Assembly: GCA_963556145.1 (NCBI GenBank)
Contig: OY744466.1
Location: 5,627,820 to 5,691,819, forward strand
Length of the DNA: 64,000 nucleotides
Direction: 5' to 3'
Source of the DNA: Hygrocybe punicea
Lineage: Eukaryota > Basidiomycota > Agaricomycetes > Agaricales > Hygrophoraceae
Shown here: piece by piece, positions 45,322 through 54,952 of the stretch
Numbering within the stretch: position 1 is the first letter of the stretch
Layout of the letters: every line of letters begins with the position of its first letter
The notes under the pieces: generated by a model
The model's database searches: none
Told to the model about the DNA's origin: nothing
The model's input: the letters and a program-made list of their open reading frames with translations, nothing else
Made by a program: the position numbers and the translations under genes

Positions 45322-47235
45322 GGAATTTTATCCTCTTCACCTGGAATATATGGATCAGACTTATTCCATGGAATTGCCTTGTGCACATTTTCTGGAACAT
45401 AATGCTTGCCTTTCCACAATCTATAGGTTTCAATCAGAGAATTTCTGCGATCACCAGTAACAGAACTTGAAAGCTTGCCTTTGTATCTCAATTTGACTAT
45501 TTCATTTAAAATTTCCAGCTCACGGAATTCTTGACGTAATGCCCCAGATGCACCACCTGTAATCTTTCTTGCATCAAATCCTTGTAAAATGACAGTACCA
45601 AGGGCGGATGCACTACGTGATAATGCAGTATAATATGATTGATGAGTTCGACTGTTATTTAGATCAACTGGATTATTAGGCCTTGTCTTTCCTTGTGAAG
45701 AATAATCAGTCATTGAAAAATTTGGAAGTACCTCTATCTGACTGCGTGATACTGTAATAGATGAGTCATCTGGTAGTGCACAGTCTACAGTAACACTTGT
45801 TCTTGTTAGTGGTACAACATTCTCAGGAAGTCCATTTAATTTCACAACTTGTGGAGGATTAAGTAGCATCACAAACAATGTGTCCAACACTCTCTGACCT
45901 TGCATACCTTTCGCTGATTGCCAGCCATGCACTATGCCTTCTTGGCCTCAGGTAATGCATAGCTCAGTTGCACTATTATTCCGGATCATGACAGGCATAC
46001 CAACACACAATGAAAGTTTTCCAGGAATACATTTTGAGTTGGAACTATGAGGTTGATTCCACAGAACTTCATGAACACTATCTGATAATGTGTGGCACTT
46101 GTGAGTTGTAGCTTGAGACTTTTTCTTTTTTCTATCTTTGGAAACTACTGAATCATCAGAATAAAAATCAACCAGAGGTTGACCAGTCTCTTTAGAAAAT
46201 CTCAACGACCCTAAGCGATTGATCTCATCTTTGTGAATATTTAAAGCAGTAATGATTGACACTTGTCTAAAGTTATCATGCTTCACTGATGTGCAACCAG
46301 GCAAATTACTTGATATTCGTGATCTCAAAAATACAATATCTTCAGCAGTACAAGCTTTATATCGCATATTTGTAAGAGCCTGTCTAAGTTGTGCATCTTC
46401 TGTTGTTTGAAGTCTTTGCCTCATGTTTTCCCGTAGTATTACTACAGTTGTAACCTGGTGCCACAATGACTTTCCAATAGCAGCTTCTTGATCTTGGTGG
46501 TTAGTTGAAGAACCTCCAACAGTTCTGCTGTAGAGAGAAGCATTTTCATGACCAATTGCAGGAGGCAACTGTGCAAAATCCCCTGCAAATATCATGTTTA
46601 ATCCACCCCAAGGCAACTCAGTTTCATTAAAAATCTTAGCCATCCTTGCACTAATCCTGTACATATCTCGACAAGACAACATTGAAACTTCATCAAAAAA
46701 TATATAATTAACACCCAAAAGTCGTGATCTTAATTGAGCAAGTTGTTTATTTGATATATGCTCATCAGTATTCTCATTTAAACCAAACATATAATGATAT
46801 GTAGATCCTGCCAGCAGAGCAGCAGCAGTTCCAGTAGGTGCCACAATAGCAAAACGATGAGCTTCATTTCTTGACTTGAAAAACTTTACTAATGCCTTCA
46901 AAACTTGAGTTTTACCAGTTCCACCCATACCACCAATATACATTTTCAATTGTTCAGAATTTGTATTGGATGCATGATGTGCAACTATGTAAAATGCCCT
47001 CTGTTGTTCTTCATTTAAACTAAAGTCTTTCACAATATTGTCTAGTGCTAACAAAGATTTTTTAGAATGTGAAATTTTTTCAAGATATGATTTATCAACA
47101 ACTTTAACTTGGTTATAGCTTGATGGTTGTGTTAGAGAATCACCATTAATATGACTTGGAAGATTTTCTGCACGATGTTCAAGTATATCTTGTCTACTCT
47201 TTTGTACAACAGCTTTCCATTGACTTCCAGATTGG
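45285..47235 (-). pseudogene. Helitron PIF1-like helicase part
   Basis: SF1 helicase motifs in order on the minus strand: SLNEEQQRAFYIV, Walker A MYIGGMGGTGKTQVLKAL, VAPTGTAAALLAG, Walker B YIFFDEVSMLS, IFAGDFAQLPP, LRENMRQ, and MTDYSSQGKTRPNNP with YYTALSRSASA (motifs V/VI). It unwinds DNA during rolling-circle transposition. A single in-frame TGA at 45948-45950 (ATELCIT-stop-GQEGIVHG) replaces an expected basic residue, consistent with CGA. The frame otherwise continues. Upstream it is cut by the DIRS element at 47236. Confidence 0.9.
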
Positions 47236-48113
47236 GCTTTGTAATTGCTCGTTACCATAGATGGGGGAGAATCCCGAGCGATGGCAAGTGTATTACGAGG
47301 ACAAATGTATTGAAAATCGAGCAGACGCTCGGGATCTCATTTTGTTATTTGGGAGAAGGAGATCGAAATGAAGGGGAGGTTCTATAGGTGAGAAACATAA
47401 ACGCAAGGAGGGTTCGGAATATGGAAGTGTTGAAGGGAAGAGAGAAAAGCGTTTTGTCGATCACATATAATGTATTTCGAGATCCTTGAGTGAGCAAATT
47501 GGAAGGACTTTGTCCGAAGAATCGAGGTTGAAGGGGACAAGCACCAAAAGCGTCACTAACACATGGATAGGATATGGGATGGTGGGTGGGTTGTAAAAAT
47601 GAATGAGACTGATACTGAGAAGGACAAGAGGAAAGAAGGGGAGAAAAGAGACGAAGAAGAATGAGAAAGGGAGAACGGGGGCTTCAGTATATAAGGTCGC
47701 TCGCATCAATCCTTCTCGCGAGCAATTAGTCTATTTGAATCCGCTTACAAAGCCCTAGCTCTACTTGCACTTGCAAGCTCGTGCGACGTCAAACCGCTAG
47801 CTTTGTAATTGCTCGTTACCATAGATGGGGGAGAATCCCGAGCGATGGCAAGTGTATTACGAGGACAAATGTATTGAAAATCGAGCAGACGCTCGGGATC
47901 TCATTTTGTTATTTGGGAGAAGGAGATCGAAATGAAGGGGAGGTTCTATAGGTGAGAAACATAAACGCAAGGAGGGTTCGGAATATGGAAGTGTTGAAGG
48001 GAAGAGAGAAAAGCGTTTTGTCGATCACATATAATGTATTTCGAGATCCTTGAGTGAGCAAATTGGAAGGACTTTGTCCGAAGAATCGAGGTTGAAGGGG
48101 ACAAGCACCAAAA
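47236..48113 (-). repeat. B1-A2-B2 terminal repeats of the DIRS element
   Basis: B2 47236-47549 and B1 47800-48113 are 314-bp direct repeats starting GCTTTGTAATTGCTCG and ending CACCAAAA. A2 (47590-47799) lies between them and matches A1 at the other end. The B1/A2 junction (CCGCTAGCTTTG) resembles a circle junction. Confidence 0.9.
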
Positions 48114-48205
48114 CGAGCGTAGCTCACAACTGTCGACTTCACCGAGACGACACCCAAACAAAGCGGAGCAAGAGAGAGAAGTGTGTTGTGGGGACAGGGG
48201 ACAAT

Positions 48206-49657
48206 TTATAGATGATATTTTTTACGGAAATGAGCCATGGAAGAAGTTAACAAAGCGAAACGTGAAGCGAAAAAGGATTGGGAGATGAAGGTCGGAAGAA
48301 TAGCGTCTATCTTACGCCAATAGTCCAAGAAAGCACGAGATTTCCATCTGCCCTGAGTGGCCACCACATCGGGGGGAGTGCCCCTCAATAGTAGTTCAGT
48401 AGCGCCGCCTATCCGGAAACCGTGCCCAAACACGTCCAGCAAACCTTCCTTTTTCCAAATCCCATTGACCCGGTCAAGGAACCAGTCACGAGTAAGCGGG
48501 GCCCAGCCACCATCGGCAGTTTCAAATGCGAAGAGGGGGGCGTCTGGCGGAACAGTCGAGTTGGCGCTGAGATGATGACGAAGGGCAGCAAGGGGGTTGG
48601 AGGGTTCTGATATTGAAGTGACTGAAATGTCTGCACCGAGCTCCTTCGTGGTCTTAGTCCAGGGTATGTGGAAGGTAGCGTGTTCGGGGCCAGCTCTGAC
48701 ACGGTCAAAGCGAATAGAAGTGCCTCGGGAGACGTGTTTGGTGGGGTTAAAGGTGCCAGGACTAGGTATCACCAGCTCGCCCAGTCTGCAGCAACACCAG
48801 AAGGCAATACAGGCACAAGCCCAAACCGCCGCGTCGAAGGCATTGGTCAAATCAAGGGATTTGTACAACGCGTGCATGTGTTCGACGGTGACGGGAGCAC
48901 GTTTGGGACGAACGGAGGAGGTCGGAACGAGCTTGGAAACACCTACCCGGACCTTCGCGAGCAGCTCGGATTCAGTGCCGTGCCATGGTGCACCATTGAA
49001 AAGATGCCAAAAGTGGAGGCCGGCGAGCCAGGAGTCGACACATGAACGCGAGACTTTGGAAGCACCCGTGGCTGCAAAGGCTGCAAGCAAAACTTCCGAG
49101 GCAGGCATGCGCTTAGCTTCAGGGACTCTCATATCATCGCAAAATTGTGTAAAACGAAGGAGGCCTGCGCCATAAACAGAACGTGTATTTTCATCTAATG
49201 AAAGAAGTAAAACTTGGAAGAGACGCGAAATGGCATGAGGGGGGAGCTCAGAACATAAAGAATCATGATAAGAGGAGGTAAAGGGCGTATGCCATGCGAG
49301 AAGACGATTGCTAGCAGTAACAAAAGGACGAAACGAGGAGGGGGCATACTGACAGCCTTTCTTGGGTTTTCTTGGTTTTTTATCGATTCGACCGCCTGAA
49401 GCCTGCGACACGCCCAGTCGAACACTCCGGACCAGCTGAGTCTGAAAGGGCGATGACAACGGGGTCACGTCGGCACAGGCCAACGCGTATGTAGAGATTG
49501 TGCTAAGCATGGAGGAAGTAATTGGAAATTTCGCATGGGAGCGATATGACAGTCGGGGACCGGAGAGACTTGGGGCCCAAAACGCCGCGTGAGATGGGGT
49601 CCGCCAGGTTCTCCTCAGATTGGACATAATAGAGGGAAAGTGTGAGATTGTTGTCAA
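48206..49657 (-). CDS. DIRS tyrosine recombinase
   Basis: Up to 483 aa; the true start may be an internal Met, since the first 52 residues overlap the RNase H frame. Catalytic residues of the lambda-integrase family: Arg in CCCRLGELV, the H-x-x-R box GHGFRIGGAT, GRWKSRAFLDYW with the nucleophilic Tyr. The N-terminal SAM-like DNA-binding region (SCVDSWLAGLHFWHLF, RAPVTVEHMHALY) is present. It inserts the circular cDNA into the genome. No breaks seen. Confidence 0.9.
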   Translation of the reverse strand: MTTISHFPSIMSNLRRTWRTPSHAAFWAPSLSGPRLSYRSHAKFPITSSMLSTISTYALACADVTPLSSPFQTQLVRSVRLGVSQASGGRIDKKPRKPKKGCQYAPSSFRPFVTASNRLLAWHTPFTSSYHDSLCSELPPHAISRLFQVLLLSLDENTRSVYGAGLLRFTQFCDDMRVPEAKRMPASEVLLAAFAATGASKVSRSCVDSWLAGLHFWHLFNGAPWHGTESELLAKVRVGVSKLVPTSSVRPKRAPVTVEHMHALYKSLDLTNAFDAAVWACACIAFWCCCRLGELVIPSPGTFNPTKHVSRGTSIRFDRVRAGPEHATFHIPWTKTTKELGADISVTSISEPSNPLAALRHHLSANSTVPPDAPLFAFETADGGWAPLTRDWFLDRVNGIWKKEGLLDVFGHGFRIGGATELLLRGTPPDVVATQGRWKSRAFLDYWRKIDAILPTFISQSFFASRFALLTSSMAHFRKKYHL

Positions 49658-51747
49658 CCAACAGGAGGTCCGTCCGGCGGACTGAGAGGTTTACCATGAA
49701 GTTTCGGCCACGGCCTTTGGTGAAGGCACCTATAACGCCCATGTTATCGCTGCGGATCAACACATCTGTGTTGCGGAAACCCCTCGCCTCAATAATGAGG
49801 CATACGAATTCGACTGCAGTGGCCTCGAGCCAACCGATGTCACGGCCGGGACCTTTCCAGTTGCCCTTCAGCTTCCAGGCATCCCATTCACCTTGTATGA
49901 GAACGCCAACCCCCCAACTGGAGGAAGCGTCTACCCAAATGTCGAGGTCAATCAGGGGGGCCTTGGGGGCCAGTGAGCGGGAGACGGAGGAGTCGAGAAG
50001 GAGGCTCCAATGCCGGAGATCGGAGATGACCGAAGCGGGGACCCAGCGGGGGGAGAACTTGTTGGTGAAGGTGGAGGAGAATGTGTAGAGGGAGGAAAGG
50101 TAGGAGCGGCCAGACGTATAAACAAAGGCTATGTGCGAGAGAGAGCCGCTGATGCTGAGAACTTCCTTCTCGGGCACGCGCTGGTTCGTGAAGAGATCGA
50201 GGAAGAGGTCGACTTTCTTCTTGAATTTTAAACGTTTAACGTCAGTCAGGGAAACAGATCGCCCGGGAATATCCCAAAGGAAGCCGACGTAGGAAACAGA
50301 AAAAGAAAAATCCTGGCCCTTAGTGGGGTGCCACGGGACACCGAGATCCTCAATACGGCCTTTCATGGAAGAAAGGTCGTAAGAGTAAATGTAGGGGGAT
50401 GAAACACCGTCACCACCAACGGGGAAACGAAAAGGGACGATGTCGTCGACCCATTTAATCATTGGGCCGATGCCCCGATGCACGCAGACGTCAAGGGTGG
50501 CATCGGCGACCTCACCTTGGAGGCCGCCAGCCGTGCATAATCCGAATATGATATTGTGGTCGATGTAAAAGGAGTCGGAGAGACTCACGACTAAAAAGGC
50601 TTTGTGAGGGGGCCAAACTGGAATGGTGCGGTATGCGGCGGAGATGTCCAGCGCCGCAGCTTGAGCCCCAGCGGGCGCACTGGCAATCTGACAGGGAGAT
50701 GCGTAAGGACAGAGTTCGTGGCTCAAGGGGGAGTTGGAACAGTAAAGGGGGGAACGAGCCGGCGCTCGAACGTAACCAAGCCAGCGCTTGATGTGAAGCA
50801 CAGAATGTGACGGAGAGGTTTGAAAAGAAAAGGAAGTCTGCCGCAAGCGCGACAGAGTAGAGAAAGTGGGGTGGAGGGGAAAAAGGGAGGGGGCGACTCA
50901 CTATATCCGCCATGACCTGGGCGGTGCCCCATCGCGTGGGGAAATCGTCGGAGTCAAGCTGGTCGTTGACGGAGGTGCGTGGAGAACCCTTGAAGGACAG
51001 GTTCCGACATATCCGTTTCTTGCCGGGCTTGTCTCCCTCTGCAGGAACAACATGCACCTGAATAGGGGAGGAGCGGAAGGGGCCGCCGAGGATGTTCTCG
51101 ACTTCCTCCCGCGTGTAGGGACCGGACATTCGACCCAAGGAGATTTCATCATTGAAGTAAGAAAGAATATCGTTCTGATGCTCGTATGCTGAGGCGTGAT
51201 TGGGAGGTGTATAAGTACAAGTTAATGGTTCGAGATCGCCAAGAGGGAAACCGTATCTGAGTTTATGCACGAGGTCCGGGTACTGATGAGAGAGATTAGC
51301 CTCGCGTAAGGAGGATTCAAAGGCTGCGTAAGAATAAGGCGTAACTATGCGATCTTTGATGAGATCAAGTGCAGGAACGGGAACTGGCGTGATGGTCGGT
51401 AAGGCCGCAAATGGAACAAGCATGATGGGAGGGATGGGGTTTGGAACATTTGCCGAAGATATTCCAGTTGATGCAGAGGAGCGAGCCGGAGAGACGAGCG
51501 GTAAAGGTCTTGTTGAACCATTTGGCCCAGACCTGCGAGCCCTTCTCTGTCGAGGTGTAAGTGCAAGTAGTGAATCGGTGACCGGGCCGTCCGCAAATGA
51601 GGCAAGTGACAGTGACGGTGGGACTGGCCTTGCCGGATGAAAAGGGCTTCGGATCCACTGAAACACCAGGGGAGGGGTATGGATGGGGACGGTCCCGAAG
51701 CTTGTCAGTACGTTCAGGGCCAGTAAGGCCTCGCCGTAAGCGATCAA
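49503..51747 (-). CDS. DIRS reverse transcriptase - RNase H
   Basis: Exons 51747-50902 and 50687-49503, joined by a 214-nt intron with donor GTGAGT and acceptor CTGTCAG (phase 0), giving up to 676 aa. The true start may be internal, because the 5' part overlaps gag in another frame. RT: KKRICRNLSFKGSPRTSVND, FPTRWGTAQVMADI joined to AGAQAAALDISAAYRTIPV, and the catalytic box IKWVDDIV. RNase H: DIWVDASSSWGVGV, WLEATAVEF, IRSDNMGVIGAF. Without the intron the RT core is broken, so splicing is required, unusual for an RNA-templated element. Confidence 0.85.
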
Positions 51748-52654
51748 TCTCCTCGCGCTGCTCTTCGCGGAAGACCTCAGCCTTGGTAACTTCGAATTTC
51801 ATCAGATAAAGCTCTTCGCTGAACTCCTTCGGATCGTAGGCGGCCTCTTGGCGCACGTCCTTGTCGAATTTTCTGATAGCTCGAAAATTCTGTGAAAAAT
51901 GGGCGGTGGAACAGAGGAAATGATAATGATTGTAGGAGCGTTGGTAAAATTTTTCGTCACCATATTGCCTCTGAAATTCCAGCAGGTTTTGATAAGCTTC
52001 ATGGAATTCGGGAATGAGTATCTCGTCTTCATTGGGAAATTGTGCAGGATCGACAATGGTGTATTTGACACCGGAGGGCAGCATGATCTTCTTCGTGGAA
52101 AGGGTAGCGGAATTTTTCCACAACAAATCTGTGGATGCAGAAGTGAACATCGAGAGGGGGATATGGAAACTAGTTTCAGCAAGTTTGACTATGAGGGGGT
52201 GAACTACAAAGGAGACAGAAGTGCGAGAAGGGTTCGGGCGTTCTTTGTCGGATGAGAAGATGATCTTCGGAGGGGATTGCTTCCCAGGGTCAGGACCGGT
52301 TTTGTCGGAGGTGTCGTCGCAGAGCAAGGCAAGTGCCTGACGAGAACGCGGAGTCATAGACATGATTGCTGCGAGAATAGAGTTCATGTCGGGAGTGCGA
52401 AGAGGGGTGGAAGGTCGGGAGGGAGGTGTCGTGTCGTCTCCGATATCCGCGCCAGCGACATCTAATAAGGGTTCGTCATCGTCAATAACGAGAAGGAAAT
52501 CGGGATCATCGCGCTGAGTCTGGCGTAAGGCGTTGCGAGACTTCCTAGCCTCATTCTCCCTGATGGTAGATTCGGCCGTATTTGACAAATCGGCGTTGAG
52601 GGAGGAGATATCCTTATCAGTAGCGGGGGGAGGAGGGCCATAAGTCATGGTCAT
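51365..52654 (-). CDS. DIRS Gag with two zinc knuckles
   Basis: Start taken at the ATG at 52654 (MTMTYGPPPPATDKD) because the sequence upstream to 52813 belongs to the A1 repeat and reads as a spurious hydrophobic leader. Middle region Asp/Glu-rich (LVIDDDEPLLD) and helical. C-terminal zinc knuckles CLICGRPGHRFTTC and CSICGLTDHHASSRSC. About 430 aa. It overlaps the RT frame by about 380 bp. It would bind element RNA. Confidence 0.75.
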   Translation of the reverse strand: MTMTYGPPPPATDKDISSLNADLSNTAESTIRENEARKSRNALRQTQRDDPDFLLVIDDDEPLLDVAGADIGDDTTPPSRPSTPLRTPDMNSILAAIMSMTPRSRQALALLCDDTSDKTGPDPGKQSPPKIIFSSDKERPNPSRTSVSFVVHPLIVKLAETSFHIPLSMFTSASTDLLWKNSATLSTKKIMLPSGVKYTIVDPAQFPNEDEILIPEFHEAYQNLLEFQRQYGDEKFYQRSYNHYHFLCSTAHFSQNFRAIRKFDKDVRQEAAYDPKEFSEELYLMKFEVTKAEVFREEQREEIDRLRRGLTGPERTDKLRDRPHPYPSPGVSVDPKPFSSGKASPTVTVTCLICGRPGHRFTTCTYTSTEKGSQVWAKWFNKTFTARLSGSLLCINWNIFGKCSKPHPSHHACSICGLTDHHASSRSCT

Positions 52655-52694
52655 GAGGAAGGTGGAAAACGAAAGACAAGTGGTGAACAGGAAA

Positions 52695-52903
52695 TTGTAA
52701 AAATGAATGAGACTGATACTGAGAAGGACAAGAGGAAAGAAGGGGAGAAAAGAGACGAAGAAGAATGAGAAAGGGAGAACGGGGGCTTCAGTATATAAGG
52801 TCGCTCGCATCAATCCTTCTCGCGAGCAATTAGTCTATTTGAATCCGCTTACAAAGCCCTAGCTCTACTTGCACTTGCAAGCTCGTGCGACGTCAAACCG
52901 CTA
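52695..52903 (-). repeat. A1 terminal repeat of the DIRS element
   Basis: Matches A2 (47590-47799) except for one G fewer in a G run near 52745. Adjoins Helitron sequence at 52904. Confidence 0.9.
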
Positions 52904-54058
52904 ATAATCTCTGGTGGTGGTGGCTGAGCAACTAGTGTCTCTATGGATAAAGGCTCTGCCCAACCTGTTTGATTCATTATTGATCGCATTGTTGCCATAT
53001 CAAGTTGACGTTTCTTCTCCCGCTTGCCAATACTCTTGAATTCATTGTCAAACTCTTCACTTAACTTTGCAGAGGCATCTTCATATGTGTGGTCACCATC
53101 CACTTGCTCCAAATCATCACCATGATCCAAAGTATGGTCAGAACCATCCATCCAACTAGGCAAGACAACAGAACCTTTACGAAGCTGAGCATGAAAGTCA
53201 TCACGAGCATCAAGACATTCATACTTTATATTAAAGTTGTTCATAAGTTCTCTTTGCCTCAAAGTAAAGTCATGAGATAAAAAGGACTCATCCCAAGATT
53301 GATCTTTTGTTTTCAAGTCATGTCCAGAGTGCCAAGGTCTAAACAATGCAAGCATGGTTGAGCAATAATATTCCCGATCACCTTGATCACATCGTGGTAA
53401 TGTTGCTCCTACAAAATTGGGAACTTTTATAAAGTTTTCATTTACACAGCATGTACCATGTGACTCATAGAGAGGATGACTGTCAAGAAATGTAAATAAC
53501 CCAACAGGTGAGGATTTATTTGTCATATTTGAAGATAGAATTTGTGTTGCATCATTACTACCTGGTTCCTCAATTTTCAAGTTATCTGTGGACACAGAAA
53601 TGTCATTGCAGTGATTGTCTATATCAGATAGAAATGTTTCATCTTCATGTGTAAAAGATGTATCATAAGTTTCACTCACATCCTTGACACTAGCAAGTTC
53701 TTCACTACAATTTTTATTCATTTTGGGTTTAGGAAGCTTCTCTCGAGAACATTGACTTATCCAATCATACAAGCACATATGCTCCAGTTCACAGGGGCGA
53801 TAGATATAATCATAAACAGGGGATAATCCAATAATACAACCTCTGCGTTTGATCAAGGCTACCTTTTCAACATCCTCTTTAGTTTCATCAGTTTCCCAGA
53901 TTTGTCTTGCCTTGTTGATGTAGCTTTGCCAATAGAAGGTAGAAAAATGATGATTTGTATAATGGTCAGGATTTCGCAAAAGGTACATACAGGCCATTGG
54001 TGCACCAATTTCCATCTTAGCACTGAGATTATTCACAATCTTGGTCATGAGTTTTCGT
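52904..54058 (-). pseudogene. Helitron central part (between Rep and helicase)
   Basis: Encodes the region after the Rep tyrosines: MTKIVNNLSAKMEIGAPMAC, YLLRNPDHYTNHHFSTFYW, and FVGATLPRCDQGDREYYC with MLALFRPWHSGHDLK, as in fungal Helitron helicases. Bounded by the LTR-like element at 54059 and the DIRS element at 52903. Frame open throughout. Confidence 0.85.
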
Positions 54059-54952
54059 TGTAGATGCGGGTTCTTGGTGGCTTCGGAACTATAATGATAA
54101 ATAAAATAATGATCCTAACCTGTGGGTGTCAGCGTAGAAGTGACTGGATAAGTCAGTGTCGGGAATAGTAGTAAAAGGAAGGGAATGTTAGTAAAAGTAA
54201 AGCCGCCGCGTAAAACTGGACTAATAACGACGAATCCAGTGATGAACAGTGTGAAAACGGACAAATAATAAAGAACCCGACGATGCCGACGATGTCGGGT
54301 ACGGCGGGTCGGGTCGGGTTGGGTCGGAAACAATGAACGAATATACGGAAACAACAATAAAGACGACGAAGTGGACTATAAAAAGCTAAGGGTCTACATG
54401 GACGAGCATTTGAAGGGATTAAAAGGCGATTCTGACTAAAGGGAAACGGGGACTAAGGGTATCTTATTTTGTACGGTCGTCGGGGACCGTTTTTATAGTA
54501 CAGGAAATAGTAATCTACTTTTGGACATGTCTACTTCGGCCGATGGTAAGCTACAAAGAAAGGTTGGAATGGGGATGTGGAAAGGGGGGTTGCAAAGCAA
54601 CGAAGACAGGAAATGGAGGGGAAAACGAATATGCAAGGAAAAGATCTAGAAAGTCCTACATATCTCCGAAAGGACGAGGGGATGCATAAATAAAGTAAAT
54701 CCGAAGTCGGGGATTGAGTCCGAAGAGATCCATCTCCTGGAATTGGAACTCCGAGGTGTTTGAGGCTGCTGGATTTAGCCCAAAAGCGGCCGTCACAAAG
54801 CGGCATGTGTCGGGTTACGTCGGTCACGTCACGTCACGTCACGTCACGTCGGGTTACGTCGGGTTCGAATGCAAGTCGAATGGCGGCATCGGGTTGGTCC
54901 GGATTCGTGATATATCGATGATATGGACTCAGAGGGACGTCGACCCTCTACA
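54059..54952. mobile_element. 894-bp solo LTR-like element, 4-bp TSD
   Basis: TGTAGATGCGGG...GACCCTCTACA, same length as 24399-25292. The flanking TCGT (54055-54058) and TCGT (54953-54956) form a 4-bp duplication; with one copy removed, the Helitron frame reads across cleanly (ETQKEKSR-KLMTKIV), which fixes the duplication at four bases rather than five. Confidence 0.88.

Larger units (their letters stand above)
47236..52903 (-). mobile_element. DIRS-class (tyrosine-recombinase) retrotransposon with split direct repeats
   Basis: On its sense (minus) strand the order is A1 (52903-52695), gag, RT-RNaseH, recombinase, B1 (48113-47800), A2 (47799-47590), B2 (47549-47236). This A1-ORFs-B1-A2-B2 arrangement is that of Ngaro/PAT-type DIRS elements, which integrate by a tyrosine recombinase through a circular intermediate and make no target duplication; none is seen here. 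All three genes are open. B1 and B2 look identical over 314 bp, A1 and A2 differ by one G in a run, so insertion is recent. It sits inside the Helitron coding region. Confidence 0.9.

Noticed and set aside
47461..48161. Small minus-strand frames with leader-like sequences
   Set aside because: They lie entirely in the A and B repeats of the DIRS element and are duplicates of each other.
52655..52813. Hydrophobic N-terminus of the DIRS Gag frame as a signal peptide or membrane anchor
   Set aside because: The same sequence lies in the A2 repeat (47461-47709) away from any gene; it is untranslated terminal repeat, and the real start is probably 52654.
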